From Ichthyophis bannanicus (Eukaryota; Chordata; Amphibia; Gymnophiona; Ichthyophiidae), in assembly GCA_033557465.1 (NCBI GenBank), contig CM066033.1, positions 1,248,509,523 to 1,248,573,522 of the forward strand: 64,000 nt of DNA, given 5' to 3'. The translations under genes and the position numbers were made by a program. Shown here piece after piece: positions 42,201 to 52,455 of this stretch. A model generated the notes under the pieces. It was not told the DNA's origin, did no database searches, and saw only the letters and a list, made by a program, of their open reading frames with translations. Position 1 is the stretch's first letter, and each line of letters opens with the position of its first letter.

Positions 42201-42928
42201 ACCATGCGACATGCCCTTCTGCTGGTGGTGCTGGTGGTGTGCAGTCTCAAGCCATCCAGTGTGCAGGTAGGCGTCTGCCTATGGTGCATGTTCTGGGGTA
42301 GGGGTGCTGCATAGGCATCCACGCTTCCCACCAACACCGCCTGCCAATGCTCTGTGCTCTTGGAGGTACCTGCTGGGTACTATCCCCTGTGACACTGTGA
42401 TAAACACTCTCGTGCCCATGTTGGGCCCTCATCAGTTGCTTTCTGGCTGCTGTTCAGTTTCAGCATTCCTAAGTGCCACCTAGGCATCTGCCTAGTCCGC
42501 ACTGTGCCCCAGCTGCACCACAGCATGTGCCACCTGCAGCCCTCTGTATCTCCCCTTCACTTCCCCCAGCATCTGTCCAGTTGTGCCCCATTCCGACAAA
42601 CATGCCCGCTCCTGCTTTTTGTGGAACAATTTGCATGCCATAGTAAACCTTGTCCAATGGAGAGGGAACCCCTGAGTCATTGCTACTTCAATGTGGGATC
42701 AGTCCCCTTGTATGGGTACGGAGTCGTAGACCCTTTCCAAAATTCATCCATCTTTGTTTTGGAGCTTTCTTGGGAGTGTTTTTTGATGTTTTCCCGATGC
42801 TATCACTATGGCCCAGCTTGGTTAGTGTTTTTTTTACATTTACTTCTGGTCATTTTCAATGTTTATTTTTGCCCCTTTTGAATTCCGTGCCCATGTATCA
42901 CACTTATAACTGTTTTGTGTAGGTTTCC
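39285..42928 (+). mobile_element. Family E element copy E4, cut by the assembly gap
   Basis: It begins GGGGTATGTTTTCTAAAACG at 39,285 and matches E6 (51,906 onward) in order and content, including the deletion in its first tRNA-like module (39,493-39,530) and the palindrome array (about 39,645-39,850). It ends at the N run before the right terminus. Insertions of one to three bases relative to E6 become more frequent toward 42.9 kb, as expected for a poorly supported contig end. Confidence 0.78.
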
Positions 42929-43428
42929 NNNNNNNNNNNNNNNNNNNNNNNNNNNNNNNNNNNNNNNNNNNNNNNNNNNNNNNNNNNNNNNNNNNNNNNN
43001 NNNNNNNNNNNNNNNNNNNNNNNNNNNNNNNNNNNNNNNNNNNNNNNNNNNNNNNNNNNNNNNNNNNNNNNNNNNNNNNNNNNNNNNNNNNNNNNNNNNN
43101 NNNNNNNNNNNNNNNNNNNNNNNNNNNNNNNNNNNNNNNNNNNNNNNNNNNNNNNNNNNNNNNNNNNNNNNNNNNNNNNNNNNNNNNNNNNNNNNNNNNN
43201 NNNNNNNNNNNNNNNNNNNNNNNNNNNNNNNNNNNNNNNNNNNNNNNNNNNNNNNNNNNNNNNNNNNNNNNNNNNNNNNNNNNNNNNNNNNNNNNNNNNN
43301 NNNNNNNNNNNNNNNNNNNNNNNNNNNNNNNNNNNNNNNNNNNNNNNNNNNNNNNNNNNNNNNNNNNNNNNNNNNNNNNNNNNNNNNNNNNNNNNNNNNN
43401 NNNNNNNNNNNNNNNNNNNNNNNNNNNN
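42929..43428. other. Assembly gap (500 N)
   Basis: A run of exactly 500 undetermined bases is a conventional placeholder for a gap of unknown size. The sequence on its left ends inside E4, and the sequence on its right begins inside an Ngaro B repeat. Confidence 0.99.
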
Positions 43429-45245
43429 TTAAAAGGTTATTAAGGCTGCGGGCTACCAGTGTTTGCAAATCCAAATAATGTTGTTGTGTGGATTGTGTAA
43501 ACTGTTATAGGTAGAGTAAATGGAAAGGGGGTGAAGAGGGGTGCAGCAGGGGTTTAGTGACGTGTCCGCCTTTACCCGGGGGGGTTACTGGAAAGGCCTG
43601 GTGGGCGGTTGGGGCCCGGTGCGGTCCCCGTGGCCGCTGGGGGCGGGGGGCGCGCCAAACGCTAAACCGGGGGGGTGGGGGGGGGGTGCAGGCCTGCCCT
43701 CGGGCCGGCGCCTCGGGATTCGGCGGGGCGCGCGGGGGGGGGCACAGGGAAAGTCCGGGCTGTCCTCTGGTGTTGGGGGCGGTGTTCCCCCTTGGCTCCC
43801 GCGGGTTTTTTCAAAGCGCGCGGGAAGGTGCCAATGTGAGGAGAGCCGGAATGGTCTGCGGGGCTGCGAAGGGGGGGGTTGGGGGGGGGGTGTGTTTGGG
43901 CGGGGGAACCCCCGGCTCTTGCTCCAGTCTCATCGGGGGGGTTTTTGTTGAGGCTGGAGGCTGGGAAGGCCAGACGTTCCCGCCCACCCAGACCACTTTA
44001 TATGTAACAACGCGGGGGTGTGGGTTGGGGTATGGGTTGTTGCGTTCGCTTGGGGGGGGGAGGGATTGGCGGGGGATCCCGGAGGTTTTCCGGGGTTCCG
44101 GAGCCGGAGGCAAGCAGGAGGGGCGGGGGTGGGGGTTACCCCCCGGACCCGGTTAATCCCCTCAGGTGTTTTGCTAATAATACTCGGCGAAGCCAGGAAT
44201 AAGGGATGGGGGCGTGGAAAATTATTGGGCCCTGTGCCCGGGGGAAGCGGGAAGCCAAGCGCTCAACCTTGCTAAAATAACAATGGTGCGGGGTTATGGC
44301 TCCGCTCTGCTGGGGGGGGGGGGATTTATAATGTTTGTATTGTGTATTCATTGGTTTGTATTTTAAAAGGTTATTAAAGCTGGCGGGACCCAGTGTTGAA
44401 ATCCCAAATAAATGTTGTTGGGTGACTTGTTAACATGTATAGGTAGAGTAAAATGGAAAGGGGGTGAAGAGAGGGTGGAGGGTGAGACGTGGTCCGCCTT
44501 TAACACCGGTTTAATGGAAGGCCTCGGGTCCCGCGTCCCCGTGGCCGCCGCTAAACCGGGGGGGTGGGGCAAGGGCTGCCCCTCCCCCCTCGGGATTCGG
44601 CGGCGCGGCGGGCACAGGGAAGGCCGTGCTGTCCGGCGGTGTCATTGGCTCCCGCTGGGTTTTTCAAGCGCGCGGGAGCCAATGGGAGGCCGAGGTCTGC
44701 GGGCTGCGAAGGGGGGGGGTGCGGGGACCCGGCGCTGCTCCAGTCTCTCGGTTGTTGAGGCTGGAGGCGCCAGACGTTCCCGCCCACACCGCTCCTTTAT
44801 ATGGACACGCGGGGGTGTGGGGGGTATGGGTTGTTGCAGCTTGGGGGGGGGATTGGCGGGATCCCGGAGGTTTCCGGGGTCCGGAGCCGGAGGCAAGCAG
44901 GAGGGCGGGGGTGGGGTACCCCCGACCCGGTTAATCCCTCAGGTTTTTGCTAATAATATGGCGAAGCCGGAAGAGGGAGGGCGTGGAAAATTATTGGGCC
45001 TGTGCCCGGTGGAAGCGGAAGCAGCGTCACCTTGCTACTACCATGGCGGGTGATGGCTCGCTCTGCTGGGGGGGGCAGTTATAATGTTTGTATTTGTATT
45101 AATTGGTTTGTTTAAAAGGTTATTAAAGCTGAGACCAGTGTTTGAAATCCAAATAATGTTGTTGTGTGATTGTTAACATGTATAGGTAGAGTAACATGGA
45201 AAGGGGGTGAAGAGGGTGGAGGGGTGACGTGTCCGCCTTACCCGG
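43429..45245 (+). mobile_element. Second copy of the Ngaro 3' repeat block (low-quality sequence)
   Basis: This begins inside a B repeat at the position equivalent to 30,982, then shows two A-linker-B units (A at about 43,584 and 44,514) and ends against Penelope sequence at 45,246, exactly as at 32,564. The first 1 kb has many single-base insertions, mostly extra G, compared with 30,982-31,840. No internal Ngaro genes occur here because the contig starts after them. Confidence 0.85.
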
Positions 45246-46551
45246 TTTATACAACCTTTGACCATAATTCATAAGCATGAATCTTGAAATCTTCTGCTGA
45301 ACAACAACTACGTTGTAGCCGTAAAAAAACTGGCCAAAAGGAAGGCCCCGCTTCAGTGCTGCCAAATTGAAGTAAGGTATTGCGCTGTACTGGTTTATGA
45401 AACAAAGATGTAATCAACAGTTTCTCTGAACAGGTGGATCAAAACATCCCAAAAATTCAAACGAATGGAGGGCATCACACTTCAAAGTGAATTTTATATT
45501 ATCATTCACCTGATTTAAACCAGTTCAACAAACTGATTGCAAGCAAGAAATACTGCCTTTCCCCACATATAAAAAATGTCATCCAAGAACCTCTTCCATA
45601 GTAAGATTTCCTGAAACCATAGTAAAGGATAAACAAAACAGTGTTCAAAATCAGCCATAAATAAGGTGGCAATAGAGGGGGAAACAGTTGCACCCATGGC
45701 AAACCCAAATACTTGTAAATAAATGGAACCAGCATAATAAAAATAGTTCTTGCCTGGAACCAGCTGCAGTAAAGACAAAATAAATTGTTGAGGCAACCAT
45801 GTAGGTAATTGCAAAGGAAGTTTGTAGGGCTTCAGTTTTTGTGAAATATTAGAATATAATGCCACTACATCCAAAGTAACCAATAAAATAGGAGAAGATG
45901 GTAGTCTAATGGACTGCAAAATGCTCAAAAAATGAGACGTATCACGAATGAAAGAAGGGACTTTACTAGCCAATGGCTGTAGAAACATATCACAAAATTT
46001 TAATAAGGGCTCCCGATACCAAGCCGCAACAAGACACAATAGGGTGGCCTGGTGGTCATTCCAATGATGTATGGATTTTTTGGCACCGTATAGATCAAAG
46101 GTATCCTTGGGTTATCATGTACCAGGAATCAAAATTCCTTTTGTGTAATCCATCCAGCTTCAACCTCTTGATGAACATATCATAGTAATCTCTGATAGCA
46201 AGTTGAAGTAGGGTCTCCATCTAAAACTTGATAATATTAAGCTGACACATAATTTGAAGATGATAATCATGGCGAGATTGTAAAACTATCTCTCCGCCCT
46301 TATCCACAGCTCGAATGACAAGATCCCATTCCTCTGCAATTACAGCTGTCTTTAAAAGGTGTCTGGTCCATTTTAACCAAGTCGGCCAAACAAGATGCTG
46401 ATAGGTAGAAATAATAGGGTCAACAGGACCTGGTGGCAACCCAACTGGAAGGTATAGATATAACAGAATCATCACACAAACTCTCATTGAGTGAAAAAAA
46501 AATAAACAAATCTGAAGTTTTCTAAAAAATGTATGCAGAGTCAAACACATA
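45246..46551 (-). pseudogene. Second copy of the Penelope RT half
   Basis: This matches 32,564-33,855 closely. Because indels differ between the copies, this one keeps a longer open RT stretch (45,515-46,039) including LLVTLDVVALYSNISQKL, the YLQVFGFAMGATVSPSIA block and the catalytic LDD. Comparing the two copies shows which frameshifts are copy-specific and so suspect as errors. Confidence 0.85.
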
Positions 46552-46772
46552 GGGGTATGTTTACTAAAACCGTCTTAATGTGCGCCTGGTGATTAGTGTG
46601 CAGGCTGCCATAAAAGGAGTGGGCGTTTCAGTCTTTAAAGCAGCAAAACGGGAGTATCGCGCGATAACGCGCGCTGCTGCACCACATTATCGTGTGAGGC
46701 GCCGCTAAGCGCGGTTAACGCACGGTAATCCTAAGTAGGTGCCCAGACATACAAACATTTGAAACAGGGGTG

Positions 46773-46832
46773 TAGCACAATGGTTATACACTGACTGACG
46801 ATACAGGGGTCCATGAGTTTGATCCCCCAGTG
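46773..46832 (+). repeat. tRNA-like module, plus strand (E5)
   Basis: GTAGCACAATGGTTATACAC resembles a Pol III A box and GAGTTTGATCCCC a B box, spaced as in a tRNA gene. There is no CCA end or stable anticodon arm. It could still work as an internal Pol III promoter. Confidence 0.6.
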
Positions 46833-46942
46833 TACCTAATACTTAAGGCTGGCTGAGGCATCAGCTTTGACATGTAAGTATTGTTTCCTGCAGCACTTTA
46901 TTTGTATTTTATTAATTGCTGCCAGCAAACACACCCTCACGT

Positions 46943-47168
46943 GCCGTAACCTAAGGTGCCGCATAAGGCACCCTATAAGGCACTCCATAGGGCACATTAT
47001 AAAGTGCACTGTCTGCCACGGCACCCTATAATGCCCCCTATAGGGCACCCTATAAGTCGCTCCATAGGATACAGTATAGTGCACCTTATATGGACAGTAA
47101 CCACCAAGGTGCCTCAGAAGGCGCCTTATAGGGCGCCCTATAAAGCGCCCTCTGAGGCACCTTATGGT
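46943..47168. repeat. Array of GGTGCC/GGCACC palindromes (E5)
   Basis: About 225 bases are built from degenerate palindromes of 14-20 bp: AAGGTGCCGCATAAGGCACC, GGCACTCCATAGGGCAC, GCGCCTTATAGGGCGCC. Stem halves alternate between GGTGCC, GGCGCC and GGCACC, separated by TATA/TTAT. Adjacent halves can pair in several registers, giving a cruciform- or hairpin-forming region. Confidence 0.82.
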
Positions 47169-47261
47169 TACAGTACGCTGAGAGTGTTTTTTGCTGGCAG
47201 CACTAATGTACGTTAAAAATAGATAATGCTTTGGACAGCCCTATCAAATAACCCCACTGTG

Positions 47262-47325
47262 GGTTAGAACCCATGACCACTGGCTCCACAGGCAATGAAG
47301 TAACCAGTGGGCTACAGCTCTATAA
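47262..47325 (-). repeat. tRNA-like module, minus strand (E5)
   Basis: Read on the minus strand it has an A-box-like TAGCCCACTGGTTAC and a B-box-like CATGGGTTCTAAC. It faces the plus-strand module across the palindrome array, so Pol III transcription from the two would converge on the array. Confidence 0.6.
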
Positions 47326-48029
47326 CTGCTAACAAGCCCCTGGCTGGCTGCAGAAGGACTGCATGTCACCACACAAACAGTCTGTTGTGATCACCAGGAT
47401 AGGGTTAGCCCACCCGTACCCATGATGCACTGCACATGCAAATCAGCCATCTACAGATGAACACAAGATGGGGTATGTACCCCCACAGCATGTGTGTTAC
47501 TGGCACAGAGTAGCTACACACCGTCACATTGTGCGGGTACTGTGCTCACCCTGAGGGTGCGATGGGGCGCCCAGCACCAGGTCCACAGCACCTTCCATGG
47601 CAGAAATAGGCCATGCTGTAGGTCCCCAGCAGTGCTAGTGTGTGAGATAGGTAGTTCTTGCAGATACACTTTGGGTACATCTGTATTTCTCAGTCAGGTT
47701 TAGCCCTTATGAACCCATAGGCAGATTATGTACAACACCCAACCCACCCTCTGGGGCTGAGGGTGGGAAACAGGGTCTCCCACCAACAGATCCACATTTT
47801 ACTTCCCTGCAATGGCAGTGGCAGAGGGGACTACCAACCGAAGTCCAGCTGGGGAACAGACACCCTACAGTGCAGTCAATGCAGCTCTGTACACATCTAT
47901 AAAGCAACAGCAGACAGACATTAGGCCCAGAAATACTCAGCTGCACCCCACCACTATCTGATATTCTCCTACAGCAAGCCTGCAGCCACTGCACCTTGCA
48001 AGGTGTTCTAGCAAGAGACATACATGTAT

Positions 48030-48226
48030 TTAGAACCACTGTATATAGCCCACGTTGTACATAGCTCATACCAATCTAGCACACAATACAACACTCACCC
48101 AACTAAATTTCACCCTCACTGCATGTATAACACACTCACCTTACCCGATTGTTTGCTGTGATACCACCTTGATTATTAAGATAAGGCGGTTTAGAAATAC
48201 TGTTAAATAAATAAAAATAAATACTA
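48030..48226 (+). mobile_element. LINE-derived 3' end inserted in E5
   Basis: The sequence TTAGAACCACTGTATATAGCCC through the AAATA tail is present in E3 and E5 but absent in E6, where the site reads GACACATACTAGCTGCAG (about 53,321-53,338). E6 is therefore an empty-site comparison. The same 3' end occurs at 13,700-13,937. Confidence 0.8.
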
Positions 48227-49457
48227 ACTGCAGACAGTCTGCTAGCTAGCCCATAGAGCATGTTCCAGGCGGAGATGCATGCACCCAGAACTGGAATGTC
48301 AGCATACAAACCAAACAAATAAGTCAGTGATTGGGCCCCAAAAGGGAACCCACAAATATCACATGAAAAAAACATTACAGGGCAATATGGGGGAACCTAG
48401 CCATGCCATGGTCACGGCTAAGTCAGGGTGAGAGAGAAATCCCAGCAGGACATGCTGTGGCCACCCTATCTGTGCAGGTGGTGGCCGGGCACTACAATGT
48501 CCCAGCCATTGCCCTATGCCCTGTGCAGATGCATCCTGGCCAGGCCACCCTGTCCGGGCTATACCCATGGTACCTTGCTCCTCATTATGCAAATTGGCAG
48601 TCCAATACTGGCAACAGTGCTGGCAGTGTGGGCTGTGGAGGGTGTTTGTAGCCACCACACACTGGATAGACAGACACACACTCCCACACCTATGCCAGCA
48701 TTGTACAACTATAGAGGTGTTTGGCAGCCCTGGCCACCGCTCCAGTCCTGGGCACAGTGCAGGCATGGCTATGGTACGCAATACTGTTGGGGTCACTCCC
48801 CAGGGTGGTAAACACTGTCAGACACAAGACCTGTAGCACACTCCACAGACATCAGAAAGGTTGCCATGATGCAGCTCAATCAGACAATTGTACTTAACAT
48901 CGGAATTGCTATCTGCCAGTATTCATAGCAACCTTTTGATAGCTGTGTACCGTATTCCCAGGTTTAGGATGGCATTGCTAAGGTATGCAAGTGCTAGTAT
49001 TGGGAGATGCACGCAGGGCCCAATGTCCTGCCTCTCCAGGAGGAATTGGATAATGGAGCTCGTGGGTGCGGGTGTGTCTGCCCTTGTTGGCTGCTGCTTT
49101 ACGGCAGAGGTTCCCAACTCCAGTCCTGGTGTGCCAAACACTGTTCAGGTTTTCATGCTGTCCCTCATGAATATGCATGAGATACATCTGCATACCATGG
49201 GGGCGGCGCATAGAAATGCAGCACAGGCAGCTTTATTAGAGGCAGCATGGAACCTGAATGGTGTTTGGCCCTCCAGGACTGCATTTGGGTGATTCTGCTC
49301 TAGGTAATGCGCCTGTTTATGGTGTCTGTGCTCTGTAGGGTAAAATGTAGGTGTTTTGGGCATGTTTACGTCATCTGCAATAAAGGTTCTGTCTGTATTA
49401 GCACGTTTTAGTAGTGGGTAAAAGATGGGGGCTGGGTTGGCAGCAACCACTGCTGGG

Positions 49458-49530
49458 ACTTGAACCTTTGACCTTCTGCTCCTGAACACACTGGCTGTGT
49501 GCACTGCACCACCATGTTGCCACAGAGACA
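49458..49530 (-). repeat. tRNA-like module, minus strand, second (E5)
   Basis: The minus strand has CATGGTGGTGCAGTGCACAC (A-box-like) and AAGGTTCAAGTCCC (B-box-like). It is homologous to the duplicated module in E1 at 8945 and 9400. Confidence 0.6.
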
Positions 49531-50395
49531 ATACATTCCCAGGGGAAACCATGACTGTTCATCAGATGGGGCCTGTCTGTTGCAGTACATGGCACCCACC
49601 TACACAGGGCTAGGCCACGGTCTGCTCTGGGCAGCTGCCACTGCCCCCTCCACCACCAGTGGCCCTCTGCCACCCTGCTGAGATGCCCTTCTGCTGGTGG
49701 TGCTGGTGGAGCGCAGTCTCAGGCCATCCAGTGTGCGGGTAGGCGGCTGCCTATGGTGCGGGTTTTGGGGTAGGGGTGCCTGCATAGGTGTCCACGCTTC
49801 CCCCCAGCACCGCCTGCCACTGTTCTGTGCCCTTGGGGGTCCCTACTGGGTACTATCCCCTGTGACACTGTGGGAATCACACTCGTGCCCATGCTGGGCC
49901 CTCATCAGTTGATGTCTGGCTGCTCTACTGTTTCAGCATTCCTTTGGGCCACCTAGGCATCACCCTAGCATGTGCCGTCTGCAGCCCTCTGTGTCCCCTT
50001 TCCCAGCATCTTTCCAGTTGCCCATTCTGACATGCCCGCCCTGCTGTTGTGGAACATGTGCACCCCATAGGAAACCTGTCCAATGGAGAGGGAAACCCTG
50101 ATGAGCGCAATTGCACTGTGGGATCATTCACCTTGTATGGGGACGGAGCGTAGACCCTTCCAAAATTCATATCTTTTTTTGGAGCTTTCTCTGGAGTGCT
50201 TTTTGATGTTTCCCATTAATATCACTATTTCCCAGCTTGGTTATGTTTTTTTTATATTTTGTTGGGGTCATTTTCAATGTTTCTTTTCACTTTTGTTCCG
50301 TGCACATTTATCACACTTATCACTTTTTTGTAGGTTTCCCTGGTTTTGCTGTACATTGCTGACAGAAATGGTTTCTCTGCCCTTTAAATCAGCTC

Positions 50396-50420
50396 TAACG
50401 CCAGGGTTTCACTGGCGTTA
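50396..50420. repeat. Family E terminal hairpin (E5)
   Basis: A perfect 9-bp stem, TAACGCCAG with CTGGCGTTA, encloses GGTTTCA. It lies about 275 bases inside the right terminus. Compare the variants in E1 (8416-8440) and E6 (55,532-55,556). Confidence 0.85.
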
Positions 50421-50698
50421 GTTTTGAGCCTCGGATTTCACATCGTTAGTGTGCGGGGAGCCTCTCCCCTCCCACTCTCCACCCATTGACCCCTTCTCTC
50501 CGCCCCTGGGGAGCCTTCTTCCGCCCTCCGGGAGCCTTTCCCCGCCTTCAGCGCTCATTTGCGCCGCTGCGCGCAATAACACGCGCTAAGGTACCTGAGC
50601 GCCGGATAAAGCGCCATTAACGCGCGTTAAGGTACCTTAACACGTGGTAACATCACAGAGCGCACATTAAGAAAGTTTAGTAAACATACCCCCTAGAT

Positions 50699-51243
50699 CA
50701 GGGGTCTCCAACTCCAGTCCTGGAGGGCCGCAAACCAGTCAGGTTTTCAGGGTATCCCTAATGAATATGCATGAGATATATATGCATTAGAAATAGCCTG
50801 CCATACTGACTGGTTTGTGGCCCTCCAGTGCTGGATTTGGGAACCCCTGCCGTACACCTCTGTCATGTACGATTGTGAGTAGGCAAGGTACAGATGTCCT
50901 CGACATCAAAAGGGTAGATAGAATGTGTCACATCCCTCCTCATTTCTCACCACCACCAAAAAGTTGTCTAATAGACAATATTTTGGTGGTGGTGAGAAGC
51001 GAGGAGGTCTGTGACACATTCTATCTACTCTTTTGATGTCGAGGACATCTGTACCTTGCCCACTCACAATCTTAAATGACAGAGGTGTAAGGTGGGGGTC
51101 CCCAAATCCAGCACTGGAGGGCCACAAACCAGTCAGTTTGACAGGCTATTTCTAATGCATATATATCTCATGCATATTCATTAGGGATACCCTGAAAACC
51201 TGACTGGTTTGCGGCCCTCCAGGACTGGAGTTGGAGACCCCTG
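50699..51243. mobile_element. Composite palindromic hAT-like MITE with 8-bp target duplication
   Basis: The 545-bp unit begins CAGGGGTCTCCAACTCC and ends GGAGTTGGAGACCCCTG. It is flanked by CCCTAGAT at 50,691-50,698 and 51,244-51,251, an exact 8-bp duplication as made by hAT transposases. Inside, a palindromic MITE of about 150 bp is present at each end in inverted orientation. Between them lies an inner inverted repeat of about 110 bp per arm, centred near 50,975 (GTTGTCTAATAGACAAT). The whole insertion is one long palindrome. It entered at the right edge of E5. Confidence 0.88.
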
Positions 51244-51251
51244 CCCTAGAT

Positions 51252-51905
51252 TGTCTTTTCTATCTCCCAACAACTGAAGACAAACAGATAAGAGTGCAGA
51301 CGCTTGAGATCCTTGTTGAACTCCACAATTCATTCAGTATTTTGAAGACGTGTTCTGTTCTTATTTCACAGAACTCTGCAAACCAACTTTTCTGGGGATA
51401 CCTTTCATTCGATTAACTTGATAACAAACTGTGATTGTGACTGACTAAATCAAAAGAAGCTGAGAGATTTACCTGCATAATAACTCCTTTACCTTCACAA
51501 TCTACCTAACTCCGCTAACATAGCCAATATCATTGTTTCTGTGCTATGTGGCAATCTAAAGCTGGCCTGTCTAGAATCTAAAAGCCCAAAAAGTTCAAAT
51601 AAGTTTGCAATTGACCTGCTCTCGCTACTTTATGGATCTTATCTAGAAATGGTAAATTTTCTATGTGGTGATACTGTCACAAAAGTGACATCACATTTAA
51701 CGTCCTTAAGCTATGATTGCAAATAAAATATGCTGCTATTCCATTAGATGACATCTATCTCTTAAGAAGTCAGATTGATAAACTCAACAAGCCAGTTAAC
51801 TGCTAAACTCTTGACTGAATTTATTATGCTTTGCTTGGTACAGAAAATTCTTTTGTAAAGGTGGATTGTAAATCTGTTATTTAATTTGATATTACATTAC
51901 ATTAT
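51252..51905. other. Spacer between E5 and E6, no recognised gene
   Basis: Equivalent to 38,628-39,284. AT-rich, with no recognised gene or motif. Confidence 0.45.
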
Positions 51906-52261
51906 GGGGTATGTTTACTAAAACGTCTTAATGTGCGCCTGGCGATAGTGTGCAGGCTGCCATAAAAGGAATGGTCATTTCAGTCTTAAAGCAGCAAAAT
52001 GGGAGTATCGCGCGATAACGCGCGCTGCTGCGCACATTATCGTGCGAAGCGCCGCTAAGCGCGTTAACGCGCGGTAATCCTAAGTAGGTGCCCAGACATG
52101 CAAACATTGAAACAGAGGTGTAGGTCATGAGTTCAATCCCCCAGTGTGCCTAATACTTAAGGCTGGCTGAGGCATCAGCTTTGACATGTAAGTATTGTTT
52201 CCTGCGGCACTTTATTTGTATTTTATTAATTGCTGCCAGCAAACACACCCTCACGTGCCTT

Positions 52262-52455
52262 AACCTAAGGTGCCGCATAAGGCACCCTATAAGGCACTCC
52301 ATAGGGCACATTATAAAGTGCACTGTCTGCCACGGCACCCTATAATGTCCCCTATAGGGCACCCTATAAGTCGCTCCATAGGATACCGTATAGTGCACCT
52401 TATATGGACGGTAACCATAAGGTGCCCTATAAAGCGCCCTCTGAGGCACCTTATG
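52262..52455. repeat. Array of GGTGCC/GGCACC palindromes (E6)
   Basis: Same organisation as in E5 but shorter: the AAGGTGCCTCAGAAGGCGCC portion is lost and the array joins ACCATAAGGTGCCCTATAAAGCGCC directly. Confidence 0.8.

Larger units (their letters stand above)
46552..50692 (+). mobile_element. Family E element copy E5 (best complete copy)
   Basis: E5 is a 4.1-kb copy with both termini: GGGGTATGTTTACTAAAACC at the left and TTTAGTAAACATACCCC at the right. Order inside: palindromic GCGC-rich subterminal arm; tRNA-like module (plus, 46,773-46,832); palindrome array (46,943-47,168); tRNA-like module (minus, 47,262-47,325); LINE 3' end insertion (48,030-48,226); MITE remnant (about 49,105-49,285); tRNA-like module (minus, 49,458-49,530); hairpin (50,396-50,420); GCGC-rich right arm. 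Open frames inside are shadows of the repeats. The superfamily is not assigned: no transposase is present, and target duplications cannot be read clearly. Confidence 0.8.
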
